Position numbers and translations under genes: made by a program | Notes under the pieces: model-generated | The model's input: the letters and a program-made list of their open reading frames with translations, nothing else | What the model was told of the DNA's origin: nothing | The model's database searches: none | Assembly: GCA_949825025.1 (NCBI GenBank) | Contig: OX463778.1 | Coordinates: 28,415,265 to 28,479,264 of the forward strand | Length of the DNA stretch: 64,000 bases | DNA from: Siphlonurus alternatus | Lineage: Eukaryota > Arthropoda > Insecta > Ephemeroptera > Siphlonuridae | Direction: 5' to 3' | In this document: piece after piece, positions 58,301-64,000 of the stretch | How the letters are laid out: each line of letters begins with the position of its first letter | How positions within the stretch are numbered: position 1 is the stretch's first letter

Positions 58301-61300
58301 ATATTGTGCATCGATCTGGTGATAATTAGATTCATAATACATATTGTAAAAAAATTTACGCATTGAAAGGTTATAAAACAATTTTTTTATTAAAATATTT
58401 TTTATTGTGCGATACACACAATGAAACTATATCAAGTATATTTGATAACAATTAAACATTAACTTTTAGATGAACATGTTCAGTTAGAAGACAACTGAAA
58501 ATTACTTGAACCTGTTCGATTTAAACATGACTCCTCGCCTCTGAAAAGTTACCTTTTGCAGCCTTGTTAATCGCCATTGTGATATACTCACGGAGCATGG
58601 TGATTGGTGATTGACAAGGCTGCAAACGGAACTTTTTAGAACCGACGAATTCAAGGGGCGAAAATTTGATGTATCTGCTAAGTGAAGTAGTGAACTATGA
58701 ATTCAGTTGAAATGTTAAATTGCATCGTTCGTTCGACGGTCCTCATTAAATTTATGAAGTTCAGACCCTGTGTACGTTCATGAATCATCGACGCTGACCT
58801 GATTGTGTTGCAGGGTCAAGCCGGACCGAAGGGTGACAAGGGAGAGTACGGCGATATCGGACCTCCCGGCCTCATGGGACCACCTGGCCTACCCGGACCA
58901 CCTGTACGTACCTGACTTGCGAACATTGCATGGAAAACAAACAAATGTTCAACAGAAAATAATTATTTAGTTAAATTTAGTTGAATTTTGTTACATTGCT
59001 ATATTTTATGGGGGGGGGGGGGGAATACAGTAAAATTGAAAATTTTGAATTAGGCATCTTGATTTTTGCCTTTAAAGAATTTGAAATTTTAAACTGGTCA
59101 GTTTTTCTTTTGTTGTATTTAATTCTGTGATAATAATTTGATTTTACCTTCCAGGGCTATCCAGGACAAAAAGGCGACAAAGGAGAAAAAGGAGAATCGG
59201 TAAGACACAATTTTCCAAGCATCCTACTTTTCTGTCATTATTTCAGAGACAAATTCTTAAAAAGACATTAAAATTAAAAATAGACTCATAAAATTTTTTT
59301 AGCTTTCAGGAGGCACACACATAGTGTATACTAGAGTAAGTTATTTAGTCGTCAGACAAATATTTTCAGTTTTTTTTTTTTTTTTGCTACAATAAGAAAA
59401 GCTGAGCCTGTCGTACCTTACTGTGAAGCTGCATTAATTGTTGGTGCAGGCAGGTCACAGCTAAAATGGCTCCGTGCGTGAAACAGCATGCTAAATATTT
59501 TGCTCTCTGTTCTCGGCACGCGTTCGCTTGGGCCACAGAAATACAAAAAGCTTAGACGGCGCCAGGTAATCAAATTTCTTCTCTCTTAACATTTACTAAC
59601 ATTTTACTGAAATTGCACTGCTTAGTGTGAAGTATCAAAATTAACATCATAAATCATAATTAAATCAAAATATGCATGCTATGAAAACAATATTGTTGGT
59701 GTATTTTAGCATTTTAATATATTAAAATTTTATCATATTGAGCATTTTGTGAAACAGATAAAGTTATTTTAAATTGTTGTATTTTATTCATAATAAAAAA
59801 ATTACACCAACCTTATGATAAATTAAACGTTTTTTATATAAAAAGGAGCAATGCATATTAATTTGCATTTGATGCATTGTGTTTGAATGTTGGGCTGGAT
59901 GATTCAACTTACATGGAGTGACTTAATTTGTGTCATATATAATATCGCCGTTCTTTCTTCCGACATTGCAGGAATATTTAATAAATCTTGCTACTTAACT
60001 AAAAATACAATAGATTATATTCCTACAGGTCTCATGTTGCAAAAGAAAGATATTTGACACAAATGTTTCCTTCCATTTAATTTTATGCACAGGAACTCAC
60101 TATTAACCTGATTTCAGGGTGACGGAACCTTCGAGGGCAGCGGTGGTGAGCTCGTAAGTATTATATGAAGTCATTCTTGAGAGACAGCCGAAACTGAATC
60201 AGCGTGTCTTACAGGTTGCAGGGCCTCCTGGTCCCCCGGGGCCCCCCGGCACGTCGGGTCTTCAGGGCCCACCCGGCATTAAGGGCGATCGAGGCCAGGA
60301 CGGAGGAAAAGGAGAAGTTGTATGAAACTGATTTCTTTATTATAGCATTCTAATTTGTTAACACAATCAAGTATCTCAACTATATTTCTATTTTCATGCT
60401 TCATATCAATCATGTCATTTCAAAATTTTAAAAAAATAAATCAGAATAGGTTTTATTTTAACTTAAAATATACATAATAACAAAGTATATGAATTTAGAC
60501 TTTTGTTGAAAGTATGCAACCGTGCATGACCTCAAAGTTCAAGTGGTTGCATAAATTTAGGCTTCGGAGATAAAAATCTGATTTTAGTATTCTATTGATG
60601 ATTTCAAAAACAGTTTGTATTTTAATTCAATCATACGTTAATTGAAGCTGAATTGTTATCTGTTAAGACTTAATAAGAGGCATTCACGAAGCCTTAAGGC
60701 CACATTTAGGGCTCGATAATTTAAGACCAGAAATTTTGGGTGTAAAAAGCATGCCTAAAATCAGGCTTTAAATTATCGAGCCCTAAATGTGGCCTTAAGG
60801 CTTTGTGAATGCCCCTTAATGTGATGCAAGTTCAAACATAAAACACGAGAAATATGAAACTAAAAAAATTATATGTCGTTTTCAGGGTGAAAAAGGATTT
60901 AAGGGAGATCCAGGACCAATGGGTTTACCGGTGAGCAGAAATTTTACGAAGCCGTAGTGTTGCTCTTCCATTATATTATTTATATATAAAAAAAAAAATA
61001 AATTGAGTTGTTGAGTTGAGCAAAAAAAAAAAAAAAAAAGCATATATATAAATATTCTATTTATATTAAAAACATAACCCATGCTAAGATATTCTCAAAA
61101 GATTGAAGAAAAATACCTAATACAAATTTGTTCAGATTCGATTGGGTATTAAACTCACTAAACATGCATGGCTCTATACATAAAATTTACTAAAAAATAG
61201 TCCTTAAATTAGCACTAATATTATAACTGTCATTTTATGTTTAAAACTCGTTTATAAATTATAAATTACATTAAAAATTTCTATGATAAAAAGTCGTGTT

Positions 61301-63336
61301 AAAATTCTTTGTAAATCGTCGACTCGATCCTCATGATTTTCTAAATCCCATGTGTACATTTATAATGAAAAAGAACAAAAAATTTCAAAGAATCAATTAG
61401 AAAAGGAAGAATGATTTTATTTGTTCTCTAATCCTTCAAAATGACAAGCGCCAGGGCAATATTTTTAACATAAATTTATTTTCCCAGGGACCAATGGGTC
61501 TTCGCGGCGAGATCGGCCGCCTTGGTGACCTTGGCAAGCCTGGGCAAATGGTAAGGCCCCAACGTTCAGCTGCGTCTGCCGTGTCGTACACCCTGTCGGC
61601 CCGCGTGGGTCCCTCAAGCACGGCGGCTGAGCAACGCGCCCCCACCTGAAGAACCCAGCAGCCCTCAGCAGCAGCAGCAGCAGCAGAAATTTTCTATATG
61701 GAAGGCTCTGGCATGGCCAGTTGAAACATGTCTTAATATTAGCAAAATAAAAAGGATCATGAATTGTAACAAAGAGGTCTTTGTTCATTTCATGCCATAT
61801 CACTCTAATTATACAGATTTATTTTTTTCTTTTTTTTTTTCGATTTTTGTTTTATTTATTTTTATATTGAGACATTTTTCTTTATAATTTTATTATGTTA
61901 TTTTATAGATAGGTTTTTATATTATTTTGGGGGCGTTGTATAAAACAAATGCTGCTGCCACCATTTTATGTTTATATTTTGTTTTGTTTTTATTATATTA
62001 TTTGCTCAATTATTGAGCCATAACCTCATTTTATTATTATTTCTCTCTCTTGCAGGGACCACCTGGTCTTGATGGCATGAAGGTAAGATATCAAAAACTT
62101 GTAATTACTTGGAGAATAATAGTTATTATTCTCACACTTGCAAGTTTGCATTCTAATTTTGATTTTTCAGGGAGCACAGGGTGAACCAGGAAATAAGGGC
62201 GAGCGGGGAGATCCGGGTTTACCAGTAAGTTTTCCCTCGTAAAATAGGCGGATTCACATGGCGATTTCCAGCCTGCGACGTGAAGCGAATAATGCGCACT
62301 TGCTGTAACATCCATTGGCGGCCATATTTGGCGATTAAAAAAAAGAGCATCGTAATTTAACGCGATATTCGCCGCCGCAATGGCGAATTCGCTTCCGCAT
62401 AGGATTTCACAGCTTGTGTGATAAAATCGCGTCGCATCGCCATTGTCGCCATCTGAATCCGCCTTAATAACTTGATTCAATCAGCTGCTAACTACATGGC
62501 AGTTTTCATGTTTATTTACAATATTCGAGCTGTTTTTATTTTATCATTTGAATTACAAAAGTGTATGGTTTGTTTTTATTTGTTTCTAATCCGGGTTTTT
62601 ATGGTGATGTTTTAGGGAACTGACGGAATACCAGGAACAGAGGTAGTGTTACATAATATTATCGTATCATCAACACTTATAGCTGTGTTCTCTTAGTGTG
62701 TTAAATTTAAACAACAAACTTCACGACCCAGGCCTATGTTGTCTGGTTTATTTTACTTCACTTTGCATGGCAATTCGTTTTTTTCTTTTCTCATTTAAGC
62801 TGGTTGCTATTAATTAGCATAATATATATAGCTTTCAATCTTTCAACCTCCTGGCCTAATTATAATATTTTTAAGTCACACTAATTGGAAATTGCATCCA
62901 AATTATTTTTAATTATTAATAATATTATTATAATTATTATATATTTAAAAAATTCATTGCATGTAACAAATATCACATACAATAATATATTGATGTTAAA
63001 AAAAAGTATTACCATATAAATTCATCGCAGTTATTGTTTTCATTGAATTTAATGATACATTGTAATGTATTTGTAAGAAAATAAATCATTGAACCTTCCC
63101 CGCAGGGTCCAAAGGGCGAGAGAGGAGGCAAAGGAGATTCTGTAAGTACAGTTGATAAACACCTCTCGTTACATTGGTCTGACTTGTCCTTGGTTCCTCA
63201 GGGTCCGCTTGGCAAGAGAGGTCGAAAGGGTGACAAGGGAGATAAGGGCGAGCAGGGTGTGCCTGGCCTAGACGCTCCGTGTCCGCTTGGAGCTGACGGT
63301 CTGCCCCTGCCAGGGTGCGGATGGAGACCTCCGAAG
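49472..63336 (+). CDS. Membrane-associated collagen (MACIT, type XIII/XXIII/XXV-like) alpha chain, partial: 27 exons
   Basis: Joined exons give about 598 residues in one continuous frame, mostly Gly-X-Y triplets. Seen: five collagenous blocks separated by non-collagenous stretches (exons 5-7; [16 protein letters not shown] in exon 11; [12 protein letters not shown] in exon 13; exons 17-20), and a C-terminal cassette with two cysteines ([16 protein letters not shown]). That cassette resembles the C-terminus of vertebrate collagens XIII, XXIII and XXV and of invertebrate MACITs (COL-99; probably Drosophila CG42342), all type II membrane collagens that can be shed by furin-like proteases and act at cell-matrix and neuromuscular contacts. 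Nearly all exons start with a Gly codon at phase 0. Only exons 1, 12 and 14 start with a split Gly codon, and exons 11 and 13 end with one. Several introns are only 57-61 bp. The 5' part (cytoplasmic tail, membrane span) is not seen and the 3' end is open. Collagen is certain; the MACIT class rests on the tail and domain layout. Confidence 0.9.
49604..49639 (+). CDS. MACIT collagen exon 2
   Basis: 36 bp, phase 0 at both ends, encoding four triplets ([12 protein letters not shown]). Acceptor ttgttacag, donor gtaatg. The preceding intron is only 61 bp. Confidence 0.9.
49640..49988 (+). other. Collagen intron 2
   Basis: A 349-bp AT-rich intron with gt...ag ends. Nothing else seen. Confidence 0.8.
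49989..50015 (+). CDS. MACIT collagen exon 3
   Basis: 27 bp, phase 0, three triplets (GEKGPRGPM). Acceptor gatgtccgcag, donor gtacgt. 27 bp is the smallest exon size used here and recurs in exons 18, 23 and 25. Confidence 0.88.
50016..51071 (+). other. Collagen intron 3
   Basis: 1056 bp, AT-rich. Short ORFs on both strands around 50400-50620 have no collagen-like or other recognisable content. No missed exon found. Confidence 0.7.
51072..51107 (+). CDS. MACIT collagen exon 4
   Basis: 36 bp, phase 0, four triplets ([12 protein letters not shown]). Acceptor ccaaattgcag, donor gtaagt. A 57-bp intron follows. Confidence 0.9.
51165..51236 (+). CDS. MACIT collagen exon 5: end of first collagenous block
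   Basis: 72 bp, phase 0. Five triplets ([15 protein letters not shown]) and one more Gly are followed by FDVFSVVK, which opens the first internal non-collagenous segment. Acceptor tttttcacag, donor gtaagc. Confidence 0.9.
51468..51536 (+). CDS. MACIT collagen exon 6: non-collagenous domain
   Basis: 69 bp, phase 0, 23 residues running from GVKRSVTT to AEIVAVK with no Gly-X-Y register. Acceptor ttttattgcag, donor gtgagg. Frame continuity with both neighbours and good splice sites support it. The hydrophobic-plus-Lys ending resembles those of exons 5 and 7. Confidence 0.85.
51812..51865 (+). CDS. MACIT collagen exon 7: non-collagenous domain with N-glycosylation sequon
   Basis: 54 bp, phase 0, encoding [21 protein letters not shown] is a consensus N-glycosylation site, consistent with an extracellular location. 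Acceptor gctaattacag, donor gtaagt. Confidence 0.85.
51866..52785 (+). other. Collagen intron 7
   Basis: 920 bp, AT- and T-rich, with an impure A run at about 51919-51952. No element or exon recognised. Confidence 0.7.
52786..52965 (+). CDS. MACIT collagen exon 8: long uninterrupted triple-helix exon
   Basis: 180 bp, phase 0, twenty perfect Gly-X-Y triplets, starting [10 protein letters not shown] and ending GAQGILGPK. It is by far the longest helix exon, five times the 36-bp unit. It contains GPPGER, of the GxOGER type that collagen-binding integrins recognise when the proline is hydroxylated (known for other collagens; not shown here). It is much more GC-rich than its introns. Acceptor ctttgcgtag, donor gtgaga. 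Confidence 0.95.
52966..53847 (+). other. Collagen introns 8 and 9
   Basis: Introns of 372 and 438 bp on either side of exon 9, AT-rich. Nothing recognised. Confidence 0.7.
53338..53409 (+). CDS. MACIT collagen exon 9, with RGD
   Basis: 72 bp, phase 0, eight triplets ([16 protein letters not shown] and so on). An RGD tripeptide lies at 53344-53352. Acceptor attcgttacag, donor gtgaga. Confidence 0.93.
53848..53880 (+). CDS. MACIT collagen exon 10, with triplet slip
   Basis: 33 bp, phase 0, [11 protein letters not shown]. The 11-residue length breaks the Gly-X-Y register by one residue (GV then GVP), a small imperfection of the kind common in non-fibrillar collagens. Acceptor cattacacag, donor gtaagt. 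Confidence 0.88.
53881..55566 (+). other. Collagen introns 10 and 11
   Basis: Introns of 534 and 1046 bp around exon 11. Intron 11 has a short (TA)n array at about 55275-55302 and a T run at about 55445-55460. No additional exon seen. Confidence 0.7.
54415..54520 (+). CDS. MACIT collagen exon 11: short non-collagenous break
   Basis: 106 bp. It starts [10 protein letters not shown], passes through [16 protein letters not shown], then re-enters the helix with GPPGPPGPP and the first base of a Gly codon. Acceptor tttgattgccag, donor gtaaga. It ends in phase 1, matched by exon 12. Confidence 0.92.
55567..55664 (+). CDS. MACIT collagen exon 12, ending in basic RGKRGKR
   Basis: 98 bp, starting with two bases of the split Gly codon. 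It encodes [18 protein letters not shown] and continues to TRGKRGKR, ending in phase 0 at gtaaga. Acceptor cttgttctag. The tail contains two overlapping R-x-K-R sites. Confidence 0.92.
55665..56956 (+). other. Collagen intron 12
   Basis: 1292 bp, the longest intron in the set. It contains the candidate alternative terminal exon at 56098-56217, a T run at about 56306-56326 and a complex patch at 56800-56940. Confidence 0.7.
56098..56217 (+). CDS. Candidate alternative terminal or poison exon in intron 12
   Basis: After a good acceptor (tttcccactcgctgcag) there are 39 open codons in the frame left by exon 12, then TAG at 56215-56217. The peptide begins [12 protein letters not shown] and is rich in Gln, Ser, Thr and Arg, with no Gly-X-Y. 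If spliced it would truncate the chain right after the RGKRGKR cluster. I see no AATAAA directly downstream, so nonsense-mediated decay is as likely as a secreted short isoform. It could also be chance. Confidence 0.25.
   Translation, partial: PEHQAILTTYTQKLTSQLSCDSLTPSRRQRQLTSSRSYT
56957..57083 (+). CDS. MACIT collagen exon 13: non-collagenous linker and imperfect helix
   Basis: 127 bp starting in phase 0. An acidic linker ([12 protein letters not shown]) precedes ten triplets from GPPGQPG. At 57047-57049 a GCC alanine codon sits where glycine is expected. It ends in phase 1 (ATG G, donor gtgaat). Acceptor cctcttgcag. Confidence 0.92.
57557..57699. mobile_element. MITE family A, copy 1 (143 bp) in collagen intron 13
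   Basis: Near-perfect palindrome: left aaggggcattcacaaagcc, right ggctttgtgaatgcccctt, with pairing extending to about 55 bp per arm. It is flanked by CGT at 57554-57556 and CGT at 57700-57702, a 3-bp target-site duplication. No ORF. Superfamily is not decided; 3-bp duplications occur in several, including PIF/Harbinger. Confidence 0.85.
57890..57978 (+). CDS. MACIT collagen exon 14
   Basis: 89 bp. It starts with two bases completing the split Gly, then [15 protein letters not shown] and on to GPPGLP, ending in phase 0 at gtgagt. The acceptor ctatttaaag is weak in pyrimidines but is the only one that keeps phase and register. Confidence 0.9.
58080..58790. repeat. TGAAC/GTTCA-rich repeat in collagen intron 14
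   Basis: About ten or more TGAAC or GTTCA pentamers occur in about 700 bp (for example gaactaaacatgaactagtt). They lie on both sides of the MITE at 58541-58639 and of a T run with interruptions at 58231-58269. The dispersed inverted pentamers suggest an old foldback or tandem element split by later insertions. Confidence 0.45.
58541..58639. mobile_element. MITE family B, copy 2 in collagen intron 14
   Basis: Left arm ctgaaaagttaccttttgca and gccttgttaatcgccat pairs with the right arm running from atggtgattg to ggaactttttag. The left end and flank match the copy at 13741-13838. Confidence 0.65.
58814..58903 (+). CDS. MACIT collagen exon 15
   Basis: 90 bp, phase 0, ten perfect triplets ([16 protein letters not shown] through GLPGPP). 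Acceptor gattgtgttgcag, donor gtacgt. Confidence 0.94.
59010..59023. repeat. G14 homopolymer
   Basis: Run of 14 G in intron 15. C runs of similar size occur near 15000, 44700 and 47731. Confidence 0.95.
59155..59199 (+). CDS. MACIT collagen exon 16
   Basis: 45 bp, phase 0, five charged triplets ([15 protein letters not shown]). Acceptor ttaccttccag, donor gtaaga. Confidence 0.92.
59303..59335 (+). CDS. Candidate microexon 17 (non-collagenous insert)
   Basis: A 33-bp segment between a T-rich acceptor (attttttttag) and donor gtaagt is open in the collagen frame and encodes [11 protein letters not shown]. Another AG seven bases downstream would run into TAG, so only the first acceptor keeps the frame. 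It has no Gly-X-Y, so support comes from splice sites, frame and partnership with the next microexon. It may be a cassette exon, because exon 16 also joins exon 19 in frame without it. Confidence 0.55.
59539..59565 (+). CDS. Candidate microexon 18 (basic KYKKLRRRQ)
   Basis: A 27-bp segment between acceptor ttgggccacag and donor gtaatc is open in the collagen frame, phase 0 at both ends, and encodes KYKKLRRRQ. Seven of nine residues are basic or Gln, and YKKLRR fits the XBBXBX heparin-binding pattern. Like exon 17 it could be skipped without a frameshift. Confidence 0.5.
59566..60117 (+). other. Collagen intron 18
   Basis: 552 bp, AT-rich, following the basic microexon. Nothing else recognised. 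Confidence 0.6.
60118..60153 (+). CDS. MACIT collagen exon 19: Gly-rich non-collagenous
   Basis: 36 bp, phase 0, [12 protein letters not shown]. It is Gly-rich but off the strict triplet pattern, and forms a flexible break before the last helix. Acceptor cctgatttcag, donor gtaagt. The following intron is 61 bp. Confidence 0.85.
60215..60319 (+). CDS. MACIT collagen exon 20: start of last helix block
   Basis: 105 bp, phase 0. V-A and then eleven triplets ([13 protein letters not shown] to GGKGEV). Acceptor gtgtcttacag, donor gtatga. A second AG six bases inside would leave the frame inconsistent with exon 19, which fixes the start. Confidence 0.93.
60320..60885 (+). other. Collagen intron 20
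   Basis: 566 bp. It holds the second copy of MITE family A (60675-60817) and otherwise only AT-rich sequence. Confidence 0.75.
60675..60817. mobile_element. MITE family A, copy 2 (143 bp) in collagen intron 20
   Basis: Same length and nearly the same sequence as 57557-57699 (left aagaggcattcacgaagcc, right ggctttgtgaatgcccctt). It is flanked by AAT at 60672-60674 and 60818-60820, an independent 3-bp target-site duplication. It lies 3 kb from copy 1 in the same orientation. Confidence 0.85.
60886..60930 (+). CDS. MACIT collagen exon 21
   Basis: 45 bp, phase 0, [15 protein letters not shown]. Acceptor gtcgttttcag, donor gtgagc. A MITE ends 68 bp upstream of it. Confidence 0.92.
60931..61487 (+). 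other. Collagen intron 21
   Basis: 557 bp, AT-rich, with A runs at about 60990-61040. Nothing recognised. Confidence 0.7.
61488..61550 (+). CDS. MACIT collagen exon 22
   Basis: 63 bp, phase 0, seven triplets ([16 protein letters not shown], then KPGQM). Acceptor ttattttcccag, donor gtaagg. Confidence 0.93.
61551..62055 (+). other. Collagen intron 22, with GC-rich start and CAG repeat
   Basis: The first 130 bases are GC-rich and end in a CAG/GCA run at about 61665-61686. The rest is T-rich. The minus-strand ORFs here have no recognisable domain. Confidence 0.7.
62056..62082 (+). CDS. MACIT collagen exon 23
   Basis: 27 bp, phase 0, [10 protein letters not shown] strong acceptor (ttctctctcttgcag) and donor gtaaga support this very short exon. 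Confidence 0.9.
62171..62224 (+). CDS. MACIT collagen exon 24, with RGD
   Basis: 54 bp (the classical collagen exon unit), phase 0, [21 protein letters not shown] lies at 62204-62212. Acceptor ttgatttttcag, donor gtaagt. Confidence 0.93.
62246..62464. mobile_element. MITE-like inverted repeat element (219 bp) in collagen intron 24
   Basis: Left aggcggattcacatggcga pairs with right tcgccatctgaatccgcct. Further pairing of gcgacg / cgtcgc lies inside. The element is GC-richer than the intron, rich in gcgat / atcgc words and has no plausible coding. No convincing target-site duplication. Confidence 0.65.
62616..62642 (+). CDS. MACIT collagen exon 25
   Basis: 27 bp, phase 0, GTDGIPGTE. Acceptor tgatgttttag, donor gtagtg. 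The donor is the weakest of the set, but triplet register and frame are perfect. Confidence 0.85.
62643..63105 (+). other. Collagen intron 25
   Basis: 463 bp, AT-rich, with TAA/TTA-rich sequence near 62910-62950. Nothing recognised. Confidence 0.7.
63106..63141 (+). CDS. MACIT collagen exon 26
   Basis: 36 bp, phase 0, [12 protein letters not shown]. Acceptor accttccccgcag, donor gtaagt. A 60-bp intron follows. Confidence 0.92.
63202..63336 (+). CDS. MACIT collagen exon 27: end of helix and C-terminal cysteine cassette
   Basis: 135 bp, phase 0. Basic triplets ([16 protein letters not shown]) lead to GVPGL, then [16 protein letters not shown] followed by GWRPPK. The Cys pair and the GLPLPGC motif match the short conserved C-terminal domain of MACIT collagens, which lies at the extracellular end of the chain. 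Donor aag|gtgagc is strong, so a small last exon beyond the window is likely. Alternatively the frame reads on through 18 more codons to TAA at 63388-63390. Confidence 0.93.
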
Positions 63337-63390
63337 GTGAGCAGTGGACGTGTAATAGAGTTCAATGAACTGTTCACAACTTCAGTTTAA

Positions 63391-63610
63391 GATGAAGGCT
63401 TAATAGACAATAATGGTTGCATTTTTTTATTTCATAATTAGAAAGTACACCTAAAATTATGCACATGCATCTTATGGAACAGAAAACAGCTTTTTACTCC
63501 AACTTCGTCTGAACTATGGTACCAATTAAAAAATACGTACGTAATCTATGATGAATTCTTTAATAGATTTTCAAATAAATTTTTATATATTTATATATAT
63601 ATAAATATAA

Positions 63611-63646
<36 letters not shown>

Positions 63647-64000
63647 AAGCATGCTTTTCTGAATTTTTTCAGATTTTTTGGAGTGCGGGAACTAATTTTA
63701 AAAAAATATTTAAAATCTCTGAATTAGGGTGGTACACCTGATGGGACAACCGTGACGTCATTTGTCGTGCTGTGATTGGCTATTGATGACATCACGGTTG
63801 CTGTGATTGGCTATTGATGACGTCACGGTTGTCCCATCAGATGTACCACCCTAATTCAGATATTTTAAATATTTTTTCAAAATTAGTTCCCGCACTCCAA
63901 AAAATCTGAAAAAATTTCAGAAAAGCATAATTTTATGTATATTTTCTAATTATGAAATAAAAAATGCAACCATCATTGTCTATTGTCTTTTCATCAAAAT
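63391..64000. repeat. Long imperfect palindrome reaching the window edge
   Basis: Inner arms of about 118 bp (about 63643-63760 with about 63819-63935) are nearly identical complements. Outer arms (about 63391-63445 with about 63943-63997) also pair. The left arm alone carries about 196 extra bases (63448-63643) including a TA-rich stretch. The loop has two 31-bp tandem units. It could be a foldback or MITE-type element with a secondary insertion, or an inverted duplication. Confidence 0.8.
63769..63830. repeat. Two tandem 31-bp units in the palindrome loop
   Basis: Units 63769-63799 and 63800-63830 differ at one base (gatgacatcac versus gatgacgtcac). Each holds ATTGG (inverted CCAAT). TGACGTCA octamers occur at 63753-63760 and 63818-63825. 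Confidence 0.9.

Noticed and set aside
59310..59335. Alternative acceptor ctttcag for microexon 17
   Set aside because: It would put TAG in frame within five codons, whereas the acceptor eight bases upstream keeps the frame open.

Overview
This window looks like nuclear DNA of an arthropod. It is strongly AT-rich, intron-rich and full of long dinucleotide microsatellites ((GA)n, (CT)n, (AT)n of 70-134 bp). It also carries short inverted-repeat transposons (MITEs), at least two SINEs and many homopolymer runs. No operons, Shine-Dalgarno sites or long ORFs occur. The microsatellite load and the insect/crustacean-like collagen suggest a decapod crustacean or similar arthropod, but that is inference.

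One protein-coding gene is clear. From 49472 to 63336 on the + strand I can place 27 short exons with consensus splice sites and compatible phases. They encode about 598 residues, mostly Gly-X-Y repeat broken by non-collagenous stretches. The last exon carries a C-terminal cassette ([16 protein letters not shown]) of the type that ends the membrane-associated collagens (vertebrate types XIII, XXIII, XXV; nematode COL-99; probably Drosophila CG42342). The first visible exon starts inside a glycine codon, so the 5' exons (cytoplasmic tail, membrane span, linker) lie further upstream. The final codons lie either in the next exon, beyond the window, or in an 18-codon read-through of exon 27.

Positions 1-49471 hold no gene I can support. 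They look like a large 5' intron or intergenic DNA: AT-rich sequence with scattered more GC-rich, non-repetitive islands that are candidate regulatory elements. One contains a perfect ciliary-type X-box. The ORFs here are either microsatellite translations or short chance ORFs. Recognisable repeats are a SINE with a 5S-rRNA-like head (17141-17545, minus), a SINE with a tRNA-like B box (28750-29075, minus) that shares a core with the first, and several MITE families.

The collagen introns hold more mobile DNA: two equal-length 143-bp MITEs with clean 3-bp target-site duplications, a second copy of a MITE found 45 kb upstream, a 219-bp MITE, and a long palindrome that fills the last ~610 bp and reaches the window edge. 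Coding points worth testing are two basic in-frame microexons, a candidate alternative terminal exon, a Gly-to-Ala break in a triple helix, two RGD tripeptides and a doubled furin-like site.
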